A stretch of 64,000 nt of DNA from Stappia sp. 28M-7 (lineage in GTDB: Bacteria > Pseudomonadota > Alphaproteobacteria > Rhizobiales > Stappiaceae), in NCBI RefSeq assembly GCF_014252955.1, contig NZ_JACMIA010000001.1:2192258-2256257 (forward strand), in the 5' to 3' direction. Below the pieces are notes generated by a model that saw only the letters and a program-made list of their open reading frames with translations, did no database searches and had not been told where the DNA came from. Below, one piece after another: positions 56,222 through 63,174 of this stretch. The stretch's first letter is position 1. Each line of letters opens with the position of its first letter. The translations under genes and the position numbers were made by a program.

Positions 56222-56223
56222 GC

Positions 56224-57477
56224 TCAGTTCCCTTCGTAGGAGATGCGGTACAGGGCTCCGGCAAGGTCGTCGGACACCAGGATCGAACCGTCCCGCAACT
56301 GCGCGACATCGACCGGCCGGCCGAGATATTCGCCGTTCTCGTCGATCCAGCCCTCGGCGAAGGGTTCGGTGGTTGCGTTGCCCTCGCCATCGATGAAGGT
56401 CACCATCACCCGGGCGCCGACCGGTTCCGTCCGGTTCCACGAGCCGTGCTGGGCGGAGAAGATCGCGTTCTTGTACTTCTCCGGAAACTGACGGCCCGTG
56501 TAGAAGGACATGCCGAGATCCGCCGCATGAGCCACGGTCTCGACCGCAGGCATTACCACGTCGACCGGCACTTCCTGGCCGGCATACTCGTTGGTGCGCA
56601 CGCTGCCGCCGCCATACCAGGGATGTCCGAAATGCTGCCCGGCTGCCGTCTGACGGTTGATCTCGCCCGGCGGGATGTCATCGCCCATGCCGTCCACCTG
56701 GTTGTCGGTGAACCAAAGCTCGCCGGTTTCGGGATGGAAGTCGTGGCCGACCGAGTTGCGAATGCCGTAGGTGTAGACCTCACGCCCGGTTCCGTCGGTG
56801 TTGATGCGGATCATGCCGCCGATGCCGTGCTCCTTGTAGAGGTCCAGCTTTTCGGCAGGCGCCACGTTGAACGGCTGGCCCAGCGAGATGTAGAGCTTGC
56901 CGTCGGGGCCGATCTTGCACACCCGGGCGGTGTGATTGTAGCTCTCCTCCGTTGCCGGGACGAGTTCGCCCTGCTTGACGACGTTGAAGGCGGCGACGTC
57001 CGGGCTCTCGTAGAAGAATTCGGCCGCCGGATAGACCAGAACGCGGTTCTGCTCGGCGATATAGAGGAAGCCGTCCTTCGAGAAGCAGGGACCGTTCGGG
57101 ATCGCGAACTTCAAAGACGGGGCGAAGTTTTTCACCTCGTCGGCGACCCGGTCCTTGTTGCGGTCGGTCACGGCCCAGACCTTGTCCTTGCGCGTGCCGA
57201 CGAAGGTGACAATGCCCTGCGGGCCGACGGCCATATGGCGCGCGTCGGGCACCACGGCGTAGAGATCGATCTTGAACCCGGCCGGAAGCTTGATGCGCTT
57301 CAAGGTTTCGCGAATGCCGTCGGCATAGGCGCCGCTCTGCTCCACGAAGGTGAATTCCGTGGTGCCGGTGCTCTGGAAGTTCGACAGTTTTTCGAGGTTG
57401 TCCGGCACCGGCGCCTGCGCGGCGGCAAGGGATGTCACGGCCAGCAGGCCGATGCTTGCAAGCAGGAAAGTCTTCAT
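56224..57477 (-). CDS. PQQ-type sugar dehydrogenase (sorbosone dehydrogenase-like)
   Basis: Exported beta-propeller oxidoreductase of 417 residues. After a signal peptide (LLASIGLLAVTSLAAA), the propeller shows LKRIKLPAGFKIDLYAVVPD, YISLGQPFNVAPAEKLDLYK, YGIRNSVGHDFHPETGELWF and PGEINRQTAAGQHFGHPWYG. This is the pattern of soluble aldose and sorbosone dehydrogenases that oxidise sugars or aldehydes with PQQ. PQQ synthesis genes are not in the window. GGAGG precedes the ATG at 57475-57477. Cytochrome c is 2 bases downstream; the GMC gene lies 225 bases upstream, across a gap with dyad elements. Confidence 0.85.
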   Translation of the reverse strand: MKTFLLASIGLLAVTSLAAAQAPVPDNLEKLSNFQSTGTTEFTFVEQSGAYADGIRETLKRIKLPAGFKIDLYAVVPDARHMAVGPQGIVTFVGTRKDKVWAVTDRNKDRVADEVKNFAPSLKFAIPNGPCFSKDGFLYIAEQNRVLVYPAAEFFYESPDVAAFNVVKQGELVPATEESYNHTARVCKIGPDGKLYISLGQPFNVAPAEKLDLYKEHGIGGMIRINTDGTGREVYTYGIRNSVGHDFHPETGELWFTDNQVDGMGDDIPPGEINRQTAAGQHFGHPWYGGGSVRTNEYAGQEVPVDVVMPAVETVAHAADLGMSFYTGRQFPEKYKNAIFSAQHGSWNRTEPVGARVMVTFIDGEGNATTEPFAEGWIDENGEYLGRPVDVAQLRDGSILVSDDLAGALYRISYEGN

Positions 57478-57521
57478 GGGTTTCCTCCGGAATAGGCAGC
57501 CGCCTCCACGGCTGCGGGGTT

Positions 57522-57559
57522 CGGGATCTTCGCCCCGATTGGTGCTCACAAAGATCCCG
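57522..57559. promoter_or_regulatory. Long inverted repeat before the PQQ dehydrogenase gene
   Basis: CGGGATCTT (57522-57530) and AAGATCCCG (57551-57559) are perfect 9-base arms around 20 bases. They lie 45 bases before the start on the minus strand. It could be a leader stem-loop or operator. Confidence 0.4.
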
Positions 57560-57617
57560 GATGCGGTTCCCCTGAGGAAGGAGAGCCTCATCCGGGCAGG
57601 TGAGTGGGAGATATAAA

Positions 57618-57646
57618 ATCATACATATGATAAATCATGCAATCAT
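57618..57646. promoter_or_regulatory. AT-rich ATCAT repeat cluster
   Basis: ATCAT at 57618-57622, its complement ATGAT at 57627-57631, then ATCAT at 57634-57638 and 57642-57646. The AT-rich stretch lies about 150 bases upstream of the PQQ dehydrogenase start and could hold its own promoter with a bound regulator. Confidence 0.35.
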
Positions 57647-57702
57647 TCCGGGAGGCAGCCCAGGCTACATGCCGAGCCGCCTTCCGAATGTGCCGGCGCG
57701 AG

Positions 57703-59274
57703 CTAGAGCGTGCCGCGCGACATCTCCGAGGCGATGTGGTCCGCCTGGCGGATAGCGAGAGCCACGATCGTCAACGTCGGGTTTTCCGCCGCGCCCGTGG
57801 TGAACTGGCTGCCGTCCGATACGTAGAGGTTCGGCACGTCATGGGTCCGGCCCCAACGATTGACTACGCCATCCCTCGGGTTCTCCGACATCCGGTTGGT
57901 GCCGAGATTGTGGGTGGAGGGATAGGGCGGGGTCGGGAATGTGCGTGTTGCACCGACCGCCTCGTAGATCGCGATGCCCTGCTTGTAGGCATGGTTGCGC
58001 ATCGCGATGTCGTTGGGATGGTCGGTGAAGTGCACGTTCGGTGCCGGCAGCCCATACTGGTCCTTGAGATCGTGGTTCAGGGTGATCCGGTTGGTCTCCT
58101 GGGGCATGTCTTCGCCGACGATCCAGAGCCCGGCCATGTTCTCGTAGGAGTCTAGCGCCGTGGTGAATTCGCGTCCCCAGGCACCGGGATCGAGGAACGC
58201 AGCCATGAACGGCAGCCCCAACGACAAGGTCTCCAGCTCGTAGCCGCCGACGAACCCGCGGGAAGGGTCGTGCCGCGCCTCGTCCTGTACGATGCCGGCC
58301 ATGGTCGTGCCCCGCCACATGCGCACCGGCTTGTCGAACACCGCATAGACCGAGCCGGTCATGTGACGCATGTAGTTGCGCCCCACCTGGCCGGAGGAGT
58401 TGGCCAGCCCGTCCGGAAACAGGTTGGAGGCGGAGTTGAGCAGCAGGCGGGGGCTCTCGATCGAATTGCCCGCCACGCAGACCACGCGGGCCTTTTGCAG
58501 GTGCTGGTTGCCGTCCTTGTCGGCATAGAGCACGCCTGTCACCTTGCCGGCCGCGTCGTGTTCGATACGCAGCACATGCGCGCGCTCGCGCACCTCGAGA
58601 TTGCCGGTGGCCTCGCCGCGCGGAATGTCCGTATACGCGGCCGACCACTTGGCGCCCCACTTGCACCCCTGGAAGCAGAAGCCGGTCTGCTGGCAGGCGT
58701 AGCGATCATCACGCTCGGCCGAGTTGATGGCCATTCGTCCGGTATGGACTTCCTTGTAGCCGAGCTTGCGGGCACCGGCCTCGAGCACCTTGAAGTTGTT
58801 GTTGCCGGGCAGTCCCTCACGGCCGCCGGTGCGCGTGACGCCCAACTTCTCCTCCGCTTTCTCGTACCAGGGCTCCATCTCGGCGAGATCGATCGGCCAG
58901 TCGAGAAGGTTGGCGCCCTGCACGTTGCCGTAGGTGGTGCGGGTCTTGAACTCGTGCGGCTGGAACCGCAGCGAGGCGCCCGCCCAGTGTGTGGTGGTAC
59001 CGCCGACCGCCTTGACGATCCAGGCCGGCAGGCCGGAAAAGTCCTTGGCGACACGCCAGTCGCCGGAGGTCGAGCGCGGATCAAGCCAGGCCAGCTGTCC
59101 GAAGCTCTCCCACTCGTCGTTGATGTAATCTTCCGGCAGGTATCGCCCGCCGGCTTCCAGCGCCACCACGCTGACGCCCTTCTGGGCCAATTCGTTGGCC
59201 AGGACACCGCCGCCGGCGCCTGTCCCGATGACCACGACGACGCTGTCGTCATTCAGGTCGAATGGTGCGGCCAT
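57703..59274 (-). CDS. GMC-family FAD oxidoreductase with cysteine cluster motif
   Basis: 523-residue flavoprotein of the gluconate/fructose/glucose dehydrogenase large-subunit type. VVVIGTGAGGGVLANELAQK is the FAD fold, and GLPAWIVKAVGGTTTHWAGA follows it. ACQQTGFCFQGCKWGAKWS gives Cys194, Cys200 and Cys204 (C-x5-C-x3-C), like the [3Fe-4S] motif of FAD glucose dehydrogenases. THNLGTNRMSENPRDG carries the His-Asn region of GMC enzymes. GGGAGGAG precedes the ATG. A Tat-signal small subunit is 14 bases upstream and probably carries it to the periplasm. Substrate is likely a sugar or polyol. Confidence 0.9.
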   Translation of the reverse strand: MAAPFDLNDDSVVVVIGTGAGGGVLANELAQKGVSVVALEAGGRYLPEDYINDEWESFGQLAWLDPRSTSGDWRVAKDFSGLPAWIVKAVGGTTTHWAGASLRFQPHEFKTRTTYGNVQGANLLDWPIDLAEMEPWYEKAEEKLGVTRTGGREGLPGNNNFKVLEAGARKLGYKEVHTGRMAINSAERDDRYACQQTGFCFQGCKWGAKWSAAYTDIPRGEATGNLEVRERAHVLRIEHDAAGKVTGVLYADKDGNQHLQKARVVCVAGNSIESPRLLLNSASNLFPDGLANSSGQVGRNYMRHMTGSVYAVFDKPVRMWRGTTMAGIVQDEARHDPSRGFVGGYELETLSLGLPFMAAFLDPGAWGREFTTALDSYENMAGLWIVGEDMPQETNRITLNHDLKDQYGLPAPNVHFTDHPNDIAMRNHAYKQGIAIYEAVGATRTFPTPPYPSTHNLGTNRMSENPRDGVVNRWGRTHDVPNLYVSDGSQFTTGAAENPTLTIVALAIRQADHIASEMSRGTL

Positions 59275-59288
59275 GACAGTCTCCTCCC

Positions 59289-59813
59289 TCAGAGCCAGTT
59301 GATGTCGTCGAAACCGCGGTCGATGTACCCGCCCTGCGAGTAGCTCTCTCCCTCGTATCCGAACAGCGGCCAGACGGCCTTCTGGTTGTAGAGCCCGGTC
59401 ACCAGCCCACCTCGGACGGCCTGGAAGAAAGCGCTCTCCTCCATCGAGCGCAGGATGTCGGCGCGCTCGCGCTCCCAGCCCACGGCGAGATATCCCGCGT
59501 GGCCCTTGCCCTGGGCCGCCGCATCGAGGGCGGCGATGCCCGCCTCGATCATTTGCGCCTTGTCGGCCGCGTCATATCCCTTGACCGCCGCCACGTAGTG
59601 TTCGTCGGGAATGCGGTCGTGCGGGTAGATGTCGCGCGCCATCTGCACGAGCGTCGCCATGGTCTGCGGCTTCAGATGGGCGACCTCCATTGCCCATGCC
59701 GCGTTGCTGGCGGCGAAGAAGCCCGGCCCGATGACGAACGCTGCGCCTGCTGCCGCGCTGCGCGCCAGCAATTGCCGTCTGGTCATGTTCCTGTGGGTCA
59801 GTGTTTCGGTCAT
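59289..59813 (-). CDS. Tat-exported dehydrogenase small subunit (gluconate 2-dehydrogenase subunit 3 type)
   Basis: 174 residues with a twin-arginine signal, MTRRQLLARSAAAGAAFVIG, then VAHLKPQTMATLVQMARDIY, PHDRIPDEHYVAAVKGYD and ESAFFQAVRGGLVTGLYNQK, which mark the gluconate_2-dh3 domain. In related enzymes this subunit binds the flavoprotein and exports it folded. GGGAGG precedes the ATG. It lies directly before the GMC gene, the standard order for FAD sugar dehydrogenase complexes. Confidence 0.9.
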   Translation of the reverse strand: MTETLTHRNMTRRQLLARSAAAGAAFVIGPGFFAASNAAWAMEVAHLKPQTMATLVQMARDIYPHDRIPDEHYVAAVKGYDAADKAQMIEAGIAALDAAAQGKGHAGYLAVGWERERADILRSMEESAFFQAVRGGLVTGLYNQKAVWPLFGYEGESYSQGGYIDRGFDDINWL

Positions 59814-59843
59814 TTTTCCTCCCTCCCGAAACGGTTGCCCCGT

Positions 59844-60239
59844 TCAGCGATAACGGCCGTGGCGCTGCAGCACCTCGATCTGGTAGCCGTCCGGATCCTG
59901 AACGAAGAAGAAACGGGCCAGCAGCGCGCCGTCGCGGTTGAACTCCACGATCTTGCGCGGAGCGAGCCCCGCCTGTTCGAAGCGGGCGTGTTCCGCATCG
60001 AGGTCGTCGACACAGAAGGCGAGGTGCCCGTAGCCGCTACCGAGGTCATAGGGCTCGGTGCGCCCCTTGTTGACCGTCAGCTCGACCTCGAAATCCGCGT
60101 CGTCGTTTCTGAGATAGATGAGAATGAAGTCGTCGAACTCGAACCTGTCGGCGATGTCGAGGCCGAAAGCGGTCTTGTAGAAGCCGACTGAACGCACTTC
60201 ATCGATCACGCGGACCATCGCGTGTATACATTTCGCCAC
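59844..60239 (-). CDS. VOC-family protein (glyoxalase I-like)
   Basis: 131-residue metalloenzyme fold: IHAMVRVIDEVRSVGFYKTA, LIYLRNDDADFEVELTVNKG, YGHLAFCVDDLDAEHARFEQ and FFFVQDPDGYQIEVLQRHG. These match lactoylglutathione lyase relatives. The start is GTG at 60237-60239 with GGGAG 7 bases upstream. It is the first gene of the minus-strand dehydrogenase cassette, 30 bases before the Tat subunit. It may detoxify a reactive aldehyde or dicarbonyl made by the dehydrogenases; this is inference. Confidence 0.87.
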   Translation of the reverse strand: MAKCIHAMVRVIDEVRSVGFYKTAFGLDIADRFEFDDFILIYLRNDDADFEVELTVNKGRTEPYDLGSGYGHLAFCVDDLDAEHARFEQAGLAPRKIVEFNRDGALLARFFFVQDPDGYQIEVLQRHGRYR

Positions 60240-60378
60240 GAGTATTCTCCCGGATCAGTCCTGACGGTGGTGCCGGCAGGTTTCTTCAATCGGACATTTT
60301 CTGCCGCAAGACCGCGGTCAGATGGGGGTGCCCAGTTCTTCCGATGGAGAAAGGATGCGTCCGGTGTTCACTTCGCGG

Positions 60379-60396
60379 GTAGTAAAGTTTTACTAC
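60379..60396. promoter_or_regulatory. Palindrome upstream of the dehydrogenase cassette
   Basis: GTAGTAAA (60379-60386), GT, TTTACTAC (60389-60396): perfect 8-base arms in an AT-rich patch, 140 bases upstream of the VOC start and 11 bases beyond the end of the ribbon-helix-helix gene. On the plus strand a T7 run follows, but no plus-strand gene ends here, so an operator is likelier than a terminator. Confidence 0.4.
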
Positions 60397-60406
60397 AGTC
60401 GTTTTT

Positions 60407-60697
60407 TTACTCAGCCGCCTCCAGATGCAGCTGTGGCAGGGTCTGCCGCAGGCGCACGAGGCAGGCACAGCGCAGGAGGGACGTGAAATTGCGCGTCTCT
60501 CCGCGCAGTTCCAGCACCTCTGAGTGGAGTTTCGAGATGAAGGCCGGCGTGCTGACGCCTTCGCTCTGCGCGATCTCGTCGATGATTTCCCAGAACGAGC
60601 GCTCCAGCCGGATGCTGGTGCTTTGTCCATTCAGTCGCAGTCGGCGCGTTTCGGGTTCGTAGTCGCCCGGGTCCTGCCCGGCAAAGAGATGGCACAT
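60407..60697 (-). CDS. Ribbon-helix-helix protein (RHH_4 type)
   Basis: 96-residue small DNA-binding protein. MCHLFAGQDPGDYEPETRRL and LRLNGQSTSIRLERSFWEII form the ribbon and first helix. EIAQSEGVSTPAFISKLHSE is the second helix, and NFTSLLRCACLVRLRQTL ends the domain. This N-terminal MCxLF form is common in alphaproteobacteria, and its targets are largely unknown. GGAGG precedes the ATG at 60695-60697. It sits upstream of the dehydrogenase cassette on the same strand, with a palindrome in the gap, so local control is possible. Confidence 0.85.
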   Translation of the reverse strand: MCHLFAGQDPGDYEPETRRLRLNGQSTSIRLERSFWEIIDEIAQSEGVSTPAFISKLHSEVLELRGETRNFTSLLRCACLVRLRQTLPQLHLEAAE

Positions 60698-60807
60698 ATG
60701 CGTTCCTCCCACGTGTCGGCCGGAATTGTCTTCTCCCGATCCTTGACGGGTATGGTAGCGCCGTTCGCGCCTTGCACAAGTAGACCTCAGCACAAGCTGC
60801 AGGGCGC

Positions 60808-61689
60808 TCAGTGGACCGGGCCGCCTGTGGGGAGGTCTAGGTCGTCGCGCTCGGGGCGGGTGATTTCCGCGCCGAGCAGATAAGAGAATGCCGTCACCCC
60901 CATCAGGTCGCTCGCAACCTCGCAGCGAAACGACAGGTCGTACCAGCGGTCGCGCCCCTGGATCGCGGCTCCCTTGGCCTCGAGTTCGAGCCCGGACAGC
61001 GTGGCCTCCTCGCGCGCTTCCGCAATGGCATAGTCGAATCGCCGTGCGGGGTGTTCGCGCCGCAGCTGCTCGACGGCTTCGTAGGTGCATAGCTGGAATA
61101 TCCGCTCTTCCGGATCGGCCAGCGCCAGGTCGGCGAGCGACGCGCGGCCGAGCGCCGTGTCCCGAAGCCGCGAGGTGTAGAGCGTCTGGGCCTCGACCAT
61201 TTCGCGCTTGCGCGAAGGGGCCAAGCTCAGCCGATCGGTCGCCTTGCCGGACGGGGAGGGCGGGCTTGCGGGCACGCGAGGCTCGGGGGGCGTTTCGGCA
61301 CGCACCGCCGGCTCCGGGCGCGTGATGGGTGGCGCCGGTGATTGCGGTTCTGGCTCGTCCCTCGGAGGCTCAGGTCGGGTCAATGATGGCTGCTGTGCTG
61401 CGGGGTCGCCTTGCTGCGGCACCGCCCGCACGCGTGCCGAGACCAGAACGACCTCGATCGCATCATCGCCGGCAACGCCGAACGGCTTCGGCGGATCGGC
61501 AAAGAGGATCAGGATAAGGACGGCAGCGACATGCAGAACCAGCGACAATGCGAGGCCCACCGGGTGCCAGCGGCTGTCTGGCGGGCAGTCGGCATCGGCG
61601 CAGCGGTCCGCAAGCAGAGCCTGAAAGGCGCCCGTGTGGCCGTCGGTTGACGCTGAACTGTCAGGAGATCCCGGAATATTTGGCTTCAC
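60808..61689 (-). CDS. DUF930 protein with TonB-like N-terminus
   Basis: 293 residues. A short cytoplasmic part, then one membrane helix (VGLALSLVLHVAAVLILILF), a proline-rich span (about 100-150, with PEPPRDEPEPQSPAPPI), and a C-terminal DUF930 domain (about 160-285) with MVEAQTLYTSRLRDTALGRA, ERIFQLCTYEAVEQLRREHP and DRWYDLSFRCEVASDLMGV. The paired cysteines suggest a periplasmic disulfide. The TonB-like layout is structural only; no TonB C-terminal domain is seen. The start is GTG at 61687-61689. Function unknown. Confidence 0.82.
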   Translation of the reverse strand: MKPNIPGSPDSSASTDGHTGAFQALLADRCADADCPPDSRWHPVGLALSLVLHVAAVLILILFADPPKPFGVAGDDAIEVVLVSARVRAVPQQGDPAAQQPSLTRPEPPRDEPEPQSPAPPITRPEPAVRAETPPEPRVPASPPSPSGKATDRLSLAPSRKREMVEAQTLYTSRLRDTALGRASLADLALADPEERIFQLCTYEAVEQLRREHPARRFDYAIAEAREEATLSGLELEAKGAAIQGRDRWYDLSFRCEVASDLMGVTAFSYLLGAEITRPERDDLDLPTGGPVH

Positions 61690-61756
61690 ACGGCGCGCTC
61701 GCCAGGATCCCGGCCGCTGCAGGCGTGTCGTGCAATCGGCTGGATTGCAAAAAAAA

Positions 61757-61833
61757 TGGTCGGGCAGGCCGGATTTGAACCGACGACCCCTTCACCCCCA
61801 GTGAAGTGCGCTACCAGGCTGCGCTACTGCCCG
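61757..61833 (-). tRNA. tRNA-Pro (anticodon GGG)
   Basis: 77 bases on the minus strand including encoded CCA. The acceptor stem CGGGCAG pairs with CTGCCCG. The D-arm AGCGCAGCCTGGTAGCGC is typical of tRNA-Pro. The anticodon stem CTTCA/TGAAG encloses loop CTGGGGG, giving anticodon GGG. The T-arm has GGTTCGAATCC. It lies between the DUF930 gene and the polysaccharide polymerase gene. Confidence 0.96.
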
Positions 61834-61905
61834 ACTGCCCGCTGTCGCGAGCCCGTACTTCCTATCCGCTTCGCAAGAGGCACGCAAGCGCTTAAGGCCC
61901 TGCAC

Positions 61906-63174
61906 TCACCGCTGATGCGCGACCCGTGCACCGGCTGTGGAGAGACGGCGCCCGGCCGAGCTTCTCCAGGCGTATTCGCAGGCGATAAGTCCCCAGGCAA
62001 GGCCATACAGAAGGTAGAGATGGCGCCAGCGGTCAGTGTCGATGATCGCCGACATCAGCATGTGCCCGAGCAGGACAACGAACACGCATTGCGCCGCCCA
62101 GGTCCAGGGGCGCCGCTGGAAGATCAGCGGAAAGAGGCGGATGGCGGTGAAGGCGACGAGCGATAGATAGGCAACGCCGCCAAGCCAGCCATAGGTGGTG
62201 AACGCCTTCAGATAGGTGTTGTGCTCGTCCTCAGGAAAGAAGTTGCGGAACTGCAAGGGACCGAGGCCGAAGGGGTTGTCGAGTACCATCTGGAAGCCGA
62301 GCGAGTAGCGTGCGAAGCGACCGAGGCGCGCGGTGTCGTAGTCCTGCACCAGCTTGGCACGCTGCAACAGCATACCGGAGATGGAATCGACCGACAGCGC
62401 GACGGCGATCATGGCCAGCAGCGCAAGAGCGCCGGCGATACCGATGAGGATCAGCCGGCTGCGCTCGCCGCGGTCCTGCGTCATCGAGAACAGGATCACG
62501 TAGAGCCCGGCTCCCGAAAAGGCTGCAAGGCCCCAGGCTGCGCGCGAAAAGCTGAGCAGGATGCCGAAGCTGAGCACCGCGAGGACGGAAAGGGCGATCA
62601 GGGAGCGGTTCAACGGACGGGTCAGCACCGCATGCAGTGCGACTGCCCAGGGGAGCACCAGGAACGGGCCGAAGACGTTCGGATCCTGGAACGTGCCCTT
62701 GGCGCGGCCATAGAGAGTGAAAAGGCTGCCGGGCAGGACACCGAAATACCCACCGATGCCGAGAATCGCGACGATGACGGCACTGGCCGTGTAGGCATTG
62801 GCGATGGTCGCAAGGCGTGTCGGATCGCTGGCGGTCACGGCAGCGAAGAAGACGGCGGTCAGGGCCAGAAAGCCGGTCACGGCGATGTACATGATCGCCT
62901 CGCCGAAATCGTCCGACATCAGCGTCGCCATGAGGCCTCCGCAGATGAACAGGACCACCAGCAGCAGCAGAGGGCCAACGGCGGGGGAAAACCTCGGGCC
63001 GGAGAGCAGCCAGCCGGAGAGCACCACGACCATCGCAAGCTCGTAGGGCGCTGGCTCGCGAAGCACGAAACCGCCGAGAAACGTGACCACCCACAATGCG
63101 AGCGTACCGATGAGGCGCGTGTCGACCCGCAGGCCCGCACCACCGGCAAACCCGCTATGGGTGGCCGCACTCAA
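61906..63174 (-). CDS. O-antigen ligase/Wzy-family polysaccharide polymerase
   Basis: Inner-membrane protein of 422 residues with about ten helices. The family core is FTLYGRAKGTFQDPNVFGPFL, with FGILLSFSRAAWGLAAFSGA. A periplasmic loop contains GLGPLQFRNFFPEDEHNTYL (the DEHNxYL motif of the Wzy_C domain). These enzymes polymerise or ligate polysaccharide repeat units. The start is TTG at 63172-63174, overlapping the stop of the glycosyltransferase gene (TTGA), with GGAG 9 bases upstream. Translation is coupled to that gene, so it belongs to an exopolysaccharide unit. Confidence 0.88.
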   Translation of the reverse strand: MSAATHSGFAGGAGLRVDTRLIGTLALWVVTFLGGFVLREPAPYELAMVVVLSGWLLSGPRFSPAVGPLLLLVVLFICGGLMATLMSDDFGEAIMYIAVTGFLALTAVFFAAVTASDPTRLATIANAYTASAVIVAILGIGGYFGVLPGSLFTLYGRAKGTFQDPNVFGPFLVLPWAVALHAVLTRPLNRSLIALSVLAVLSFGILLSFSRAAWGLAAFSGAGLYVILFSMTQDRGERSRLILIGIAGALALLAMIAVALSVDSISGMLLQRAKLVQDYDTARLGRFARYSLGFQMVLDNPFGLGPLQFRNFFPEDEHNTYLKAFTTYGWLGGVAYLSLVAFTAIRLFPLIFQRRPWTWAAQCVFVVLLGHMLMSAIIDTDRWRHLYLLYGLAWGLIACEYAWRSSAGRRLSTAGARVAHQR

